Below, piece by piece: positions 60,131-64,000 of a stretch of 64,000 nucleotides of DNA (within the stretch, counting starts at the first letter, position 1; every line of letters begins with the position of its first letter). The DNA is taken from contig NC_081413.1 of the NCBI RefSeq assembly GCF_030272615.1, positions 103,190,239 through 103,254,238 on the forward strand. Direction: 5' to 3'. The notes below the pieces were generated by a model, which ran no database searches, was not told where the DNA came from, and worked only from the letters and a program-made list of their open reading frames with translations. The DNA is from Cryptomeria japonica (taxonomy: Eukaryota; Streptophyta; Pinopsida; Cupressales; Cupressaceae). The translations under genes were made by a program, and so were the position numbers.

Positions 60131-61353
60131 CTCTCACCAAGGGAGGCCCCGACTCCCTTGGCTTTTTTCATGAAGTCAATAACATTGATGATGCCTTTCT
60201 CGTTGGCTCTGACTTCTCTTGTCTACTTATTTGATCTTCTCCCCTGATTCCCCTTGGCCTTACCTAGCAATATATTAGCAGACTGGCTAATGCATCTCTG
60301 ATCAAGGTTGTCCAACACATCAGCCTGTAGAAAGTCTTCATCAGAATCCCCATTGTATTCAATTTCTGTGTCAGAACATCCTTTCTTTTGTGGAGGGGAC
60401 TCCTTCAATTGTGGATTATTATCAACACCCTTTTCCACACTTCTGTTTGTTCCAGAACATTCTCCCAAAGTCCCTACACACTTAGACAACCTTGGTGAAG
60501 CTGGCTTCTGTTGGATCTCCTGTTCTAGAGAAATGATTTTTGTAACAGATTTATGAACTCCCTCTTTCTGAATCCACTTCTTGACCGATTTACCAAAACC
60601 AAACCAATCCTCTGCAGCTTGATCCTTAAAAATACTTCGCTCATGACAAGGAGAGGGATGTTCCACTTCTACCTGTTGCTTCCAACGTCTCTCACCAACC
60701 TTGAGATATATGAAGGAGGGAACTTTTTTGACTGCTACAATCTTGATCCTAGCATACAGATAGGAATCATTTTCAATGATTTCTTCATCCACTGCCAACA
60801 ACATGCCTAACGATCTTCCAATACATTCCAAACTAGAATCACCCCAATACTCCATCAGTAGATTATACAGACGAATCCATATAGGCTCCTTATACACTGC
60901 TAGAGGAACAAGATCAAAATTAGGTTGTCATGGTTGGAGATACAGGTTCGCCGCATCAAAAACCCAATTTTGTTGGTTCAGAATCTTATTTCTAACCATT
61001 TCCTCTCTGAAAACCGCAATGAAGAAGCCTTTCGAGATGAAATTCAAGACAACATCCTAGCTCCAATTTTCTCTAACCCAATCCCTAGTTTGCATTATGG
61101 AGATCCTGGTACCAATAAATCTCCCGATAACCACCTTTTCCCTCCACAAGGCGATGTCCACAGGCAAATCAATATCCATGATTGATTCGGTGCTATTTGT
61201 TTCAGTCTGAGGGAGAATAATTGAATCCATTTTACCCCTAACTCCTCTTCCATATCCTCCCCTAGGTTTGTGATACTGATAATCTTGCCTAAACCCTTGT
61301 TTTCTAAAATTTCCACCATTGCCATATTGGGGAAAACCTTGAAATCTTCGCAT
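60127..61353 (-). pseudogene. LINE E ORF1 (DUF4283-type, broken)
   Basis: ATG 61353, 23 nt from the LINE 5' end. One frame of 408 codons runs to TGA 60129-60127 with three stops: 61057; a Trp-like position near 60932; and 60223. The Arg/Gly-rich N-terminus (GGNFRKQGFRQ, RGGYGRGVRGK) is followed by the DUF4283 region (REKVVIGRFIG, ISKGFFIAVFREE, YLQP, EPIWIRLYNLLMEYW) and an acidic tail. It would bind LINE RNA. The end overlaps the ORF2 start. Confidence 0.85.
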
Positions 61354-61429
61354 GCCTCCACATCTCTAAAAACTCTCAATTAGAAGAATAATTAGTACAT
61401 GATCAATGAGACATTTTTAGGTGTCTACA

Positions 61430-61620
61430 CTCCTTATGTGGAATGCTAAAGACCAAGACAAGGGAAAACATGGAAAATTTCTAGCAGTCTAGCTTGGGCC
61501 CTATCTGATAAGTGAAGATCATGGACCGGAATCTTACATTCTTCAAAATAAGAATGGTAAAAACATGGAACTATCGGTGCATGGGTAGTATTTGAAAAAA
61601 TTCTTTAGGTAACCCTTCAT
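61430..61620 (+). pseudogene. Element O integrase, C-terminal fragment 2
   Basis: After the C TSD the frame continues MWNAKDQDKGKHGKF, LGPYLISEDHGPESY and ends near KKFFR, with two stops. This matches the end of gypsy integrase. About 120 bp of untranslated sequence then lead to the right LTR; no clear polypurine tract was seen. Confidence 0.85.
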
Positions 61621-61743
61621 GTATTTTTCTGTATATAGTGTACATTGGTTTCGTTTTGATTTTTTGTTGATTGTTGGTCTACATCCCAGAAATTTGAATT
61701 CTCATCATAATGCAAAGCATTATGTGTCCCCAATTATAGCCAC

Positions 61744-61933
61744 TATTGGAACACCTTTTGATTTTTCTCACCAAAGGCTTTAGGGTTTATCTTTTGCATT
61801 TTGAAGCCTTTCAGGATTAAAACCCTAAACGCTAGGTCATTTTTCCTTTGTGTTCTTTTTGTTCCATTTTGGCAGTGACTATTGATTGGTCGTTTTCAGT
61901 CACTTAAGTTGTTTCTTGAATCCTTTTATGTCG
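61744..61933 (+). repeat. Element O right LTR, first 190 bp
   Basis: TATTGGAACACC...TTTTATGTCG aligns with 2264-2455, including the CCCTAAA box and TTTTCAGTCACTTAAGTTG. It is cut at 61934 by element Q; the rest lies outside the window. Confidence 0.85.
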
Positions 61934-63240
61934 TGTCTATTCGCTCCATCAATAGGAATAATAACTATAGTTAAAGGCTCAACCCGAAGTTTGGACATTC
62001 ACTCTGTGAAGTTACTATCTCCATAACTGAAGTTTATTTGATTATCAACCCAGGGACGTATTACTTGAAATGGGTCTGCACTATATATGCACTAAGTTCC
62101 TGCGATAGCTATCCTGCATTACTACAACAACTAAAATCTATTTGGGATAAGCAAGCAAGAATTAAAACAACTGAATGGTTACAAGAAAAATCTACATTAA
62201 CATAAAACTCACTTAAAGAAATAGTAACTAAGCCCAAATCTACCAAACAGGAATTACTCTGTTTGCTTTGGCTGCAGGAATAGTCAATGGATCTGTTTCG
62301 AATGGCTGCAAGAACAGTCAATGCTAGGACATCTATTGTGGCAAAAAAGGAAAACTAAACTTACCAAAAGCACAGGATCACTCACCAAGTGGGCCCCCTT
62401 GGATGAGTGTATCTAGGCTTCCAAAATAACTCTGAGTGCTTAGAATAACATAACTTTATTCATTTCTTTTCAAAAGTTGATACATCATTCAGAATGAAAG
62501 AAGACTAAAACACTCTACAACTTTATTTCTAAATCTTCTACTCTTTGTCCCTCTATTTCTTTTCTTTCTAACCTCAGAGAAGAGGCATAGACACTTATTT
62601 AAATGAAAATTACAATAACTTCCTACAATTAAGATCACATTGATGAGAAGAGGCAGATAAAATTCATGAAGGAAAACAGTCAGAGTTAAGCCACTAAAAA
62701 CATGGATCTACATGAAACCACAACCAAGAATATAGAGTGGTGGTATTACAAGATTGATGCTCACTAAATTCAGACATAAATGAGTCTTGCGCGCTTTGCT
62801 ACTCCTTTGTTGTTCCTCACTCTCATTATCCTCTTCACTGATTTGAACTTTTAGTCACCCCTTGAATATCTCAAACTACCTTCTCAACGTGACAGGATAA
62901 CCTTCTCCGAAGCATCTCATTTATTCCTACAATTGAAAAGAGAGAACATACAAGCATATACATATGTATTTTAATTAATCATAACACTTATTTATTTCAC
63001 GCATGATATCGCCTATGACAATTCATATGGAAAAAAGAACAAATAACATGGCTACAAGAATAACTGGCATGGCAACATGAATAATTGACAAAGACAAAAC
63101 ATGATTTAATGGGTTCAGTTAACATCTAAAATGCATATAGTCAAACTTTAATACATCATTACCATCCCATTATACAAATTAAAACATGACAAAAACTTAT
63201 GAGTTCTAGGAATAAAAGGAGCTAATATCTCAGCTCATCA
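61934..63240 (-). repeat. Element Q 3' LTR
   Basis: Inferred from its TG/CA ends, the adjacent polypurine tract and the break of alignment with O's left LTR at exactly 61934. Only one copy is in the window, so the boundaries rest on these signals. Short ORFs within are not supported. Confidence 0.6.
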
Positions 63241-63256
63241 TGCCCCCCAACTTAGT
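63241..63256 (-). promoter_or_regulatory. Element Q polypurine tract
   Basis: Minus-strand AAGTTGGGGGGCA lies immediately before TGATGAGC, the LTR start. Confidence 0.7.
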
Positions 63257-63305
63257 GTCTTGTTGATCCTCCAGCAAGAGGAAAGTTTCTGATTTAGGCA
63301 CTTAT

Positions 63306-64000
63306 TCACAAGTCACCAATAGTTCCCTGACCTATCCCTCCTGAAGCCAAATTCCAATAAAATCCCTTCATCTTTTCTAGTTTGGCCCATTTGGCTTCTT
63401 TTGTAGCTGCCTCATAGGGTTTGTCTGTAATCCTGCATCCCAACAATGGCCACATGAGGAGAGGGGGTTGGAAGATAAAGGGTAGCCAATTATTGCTTTT
63501 CATCCTTCCCAAATGGATGTATTTAGGGGCTCTCTGTATAGTTGCATGAAAATTCGGTAGTGAATGAGGTTCACCTTGTTTTAGGTCCTCTGGAAGATTA
63601 TTCCAACACTAAATTAGACAGTCAACTGCAGTTACACTTTCATTTTCAATCAAGTGTTCATATTCCTAGAATATTTCCTCCCTCATTGGTAACACCTGAT
63701 TCCTTACATTAGGCCTTGCTAATAATTTTTGCCAATCATAATAAAGAAGCTATGGGTCCTTGGCTTTAGTCCTGAGTGGAAATGGACAATCAAATTCAAG
63801 ATTTCTATATGCTTTGGCCTGAGTTCCCATACTAATTTCATTTTGTACCCATGACATTAATGATTTTATATGGATATCACCAATTTTTAACAAGGGATTC
63901 CACTCACTATCAGAAGTCACAACATAGTTATGCAAATAGAATTCACACAATAAATTTTTAATAGCTATTGGAGAGGTCTGATAAGCATCATAAAATTCTT
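63306..64000 (-). pseudogene. Element Q non-pol ORF, C-terminal part (broken, runs off the edge)
   Basis: One minus frame from the window edge to 63306 has three stops (63750, and near 63660 and 63610) and no frameshift. It reads EFYDAYQ, SDSEWNPLLKIGDIHIKSL, SWVQNEISMGTQ, CWNNLPEDLKQG and MWPLLGCRITDKPYE, ending 65 bp before the polypurine tract. No protease, RT, RNase H or integrase motif is visible and no family is recognised. It occupies the 3' ORF position, like the long ORF of element P. Confidence 0.5.

Larger units (their letters stand above)
48692..61376 (-). mobile_element. LINE E: second plant L1-type element, split by H
   Basis: The poly-T at 48691-48702 is its A-tail on minus. 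TSDs CAAATAGAGGAATAATT (48675-48691) and CAATTAGAAGAATAATT (61377-61393) differ at two positions. It has ORF1, ORF2 and a third ORF in the order seen in LINE D. The endonuclease and RT halves are separated by insertion H (52974-59281); removing H and one TSD restores the frame. Stops and shifts make it inactive. Confidence 0.92.
30122..61429 (-). mobile_element. Element C: solo LTR (family F), minus strand, split by LINEs D and E
   Basis: The first bases, TGTGCTATGCTC, and the last, AGGTGTCTACA, are the inverted ends of the solo LTR at 19862-21113. Three pieces (30122-30776, 48413-48691, 61377-61429) align in order with that LTR in reverse complement. Flanks GTCCT (30117-30121) and CTCCT (61430-61434) form a 5-bp TSD with one change. 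Across it the O integrase codons join exactly. The two splits are the LINE insertions. No second LTR or interior remains. Confidence 0.85.
2264..64000 (+). mobile_element. Element O: large, decayed Ty3/gypsy (Tat-like) LTR retrotransposon hosting all later insertions
   Basis: The left LTR has inverted ends TGTTGG/CCAACA, followed by a primer binding site, then gag, protease, RNase H, RT with a second RNase H, and integrase. The pol frame is interrupted three times, at 10786, 27119 and 30121, by younger elements. In each case deleting the insert plus one TSD copy continues the protein in frame: the RNase H-integrase linker resumes at 25965, the integrase tail resumes at 30036, and it ends near 61620. 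The right LTR starts at 61744, is itself interrupted at 61934, and runs out of the window. Numerous stops make it non-functional. The Tat-like assignment rests on two RNase H domains and RT motif similarity; it is an inference. Confidence 0.85.
61934..64000 (-). mobile_element. Element Q: LTR element in O right LTR, cut by the window edge
   Basis: The plus-strand end TGTCTATTCGCTCC and the inner end GCTCATCA define an LTR of about 1307 bp read on minus (TGATGAGC...). A G-run tract adjoins it, and a coding remnant follows on minus. The left TSD would be TGTCG (61929-61933); the other end is outside. The class cannot be set without pol. Confidence 0.65.

Overview
The window is plant nuclear DNA made almost entirely of transposable elements nested inside one another. 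A seed plant with a large genome, probably a gymnosperm, is suggested by the LINEs with a DUF4283-type ORF1 and an ORF2 ending in RNase H, Ty1/copia elements primed by initiator tRNA-Met, a very long Tat-like Ty3/gypsy element, AT-rich LTRs, TTTAGGG-like boxes and low GC. The lineage is inference; I found no host housekeeping gene and no RNA gene.

Framework. One old Ty3/gypsy element (called O) runs from its left LTR at 2264 to beyond the right edge, with its right LTR starting at 61744. Its gag, protease, an RNase H, and RT plus a second RNase H lie at 5399-10786. Integrase continues at 25965-27119, 30035-30121 and 61430-61620. Everything between these pieces was inserted later. Removing the insertions at their target-site duplications (TSDs) rejoins the integrase frame each time.

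Insertions into O. A (10787-25959, minus, TSD GAGGT) is a non-autonomous LTR element with a gag-like remnant. It contains P (15056-23237, plus, TSD AAGTA), a copia-type LTR element with a zinc-knuckle gag and a long non-pol ORF, which is itself split by a solo LTR (19862-21113, TSD GTAGA). B (27120-30034) is a short LTR element without coding. C (30122-61429, minus) is a second solo LTR of the family seen in P. C is split by two LINEs: D (30777-48412, plus, 19-bp TSD) and E (48692-61376, minus, about 17-bp TSD). D carries a complete copia element G (37459-45216, minus) in a TA microsatellite. E is cut between endonuclease and RT by H (52974-59281), a 6.3-kb insertion of unknown class. Q (61934 to the edge, minus) sits in O's right LTR.

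Function. Recognisable enzymes are copia gag-pol (G), two LINE endonuclease/RT/RNase H proteins (D, E) and gypsy pol (O). All carry stops or frameshifts, so none looks autonomous now. The best-preserved coding is not a known pol protein: H has a 1,203-codon frame with only two stops, and LINE D has an intact 191-codon ORF near its 3' end. P, H and Q each carry a long non-pol frame, and both LINEs carry an extra 3' ORF. These are the most unusual contents of the window.

Limits. All alignments were made by eye. Repeat ends are exact where a TSD is quoted and approximate elsewhere.
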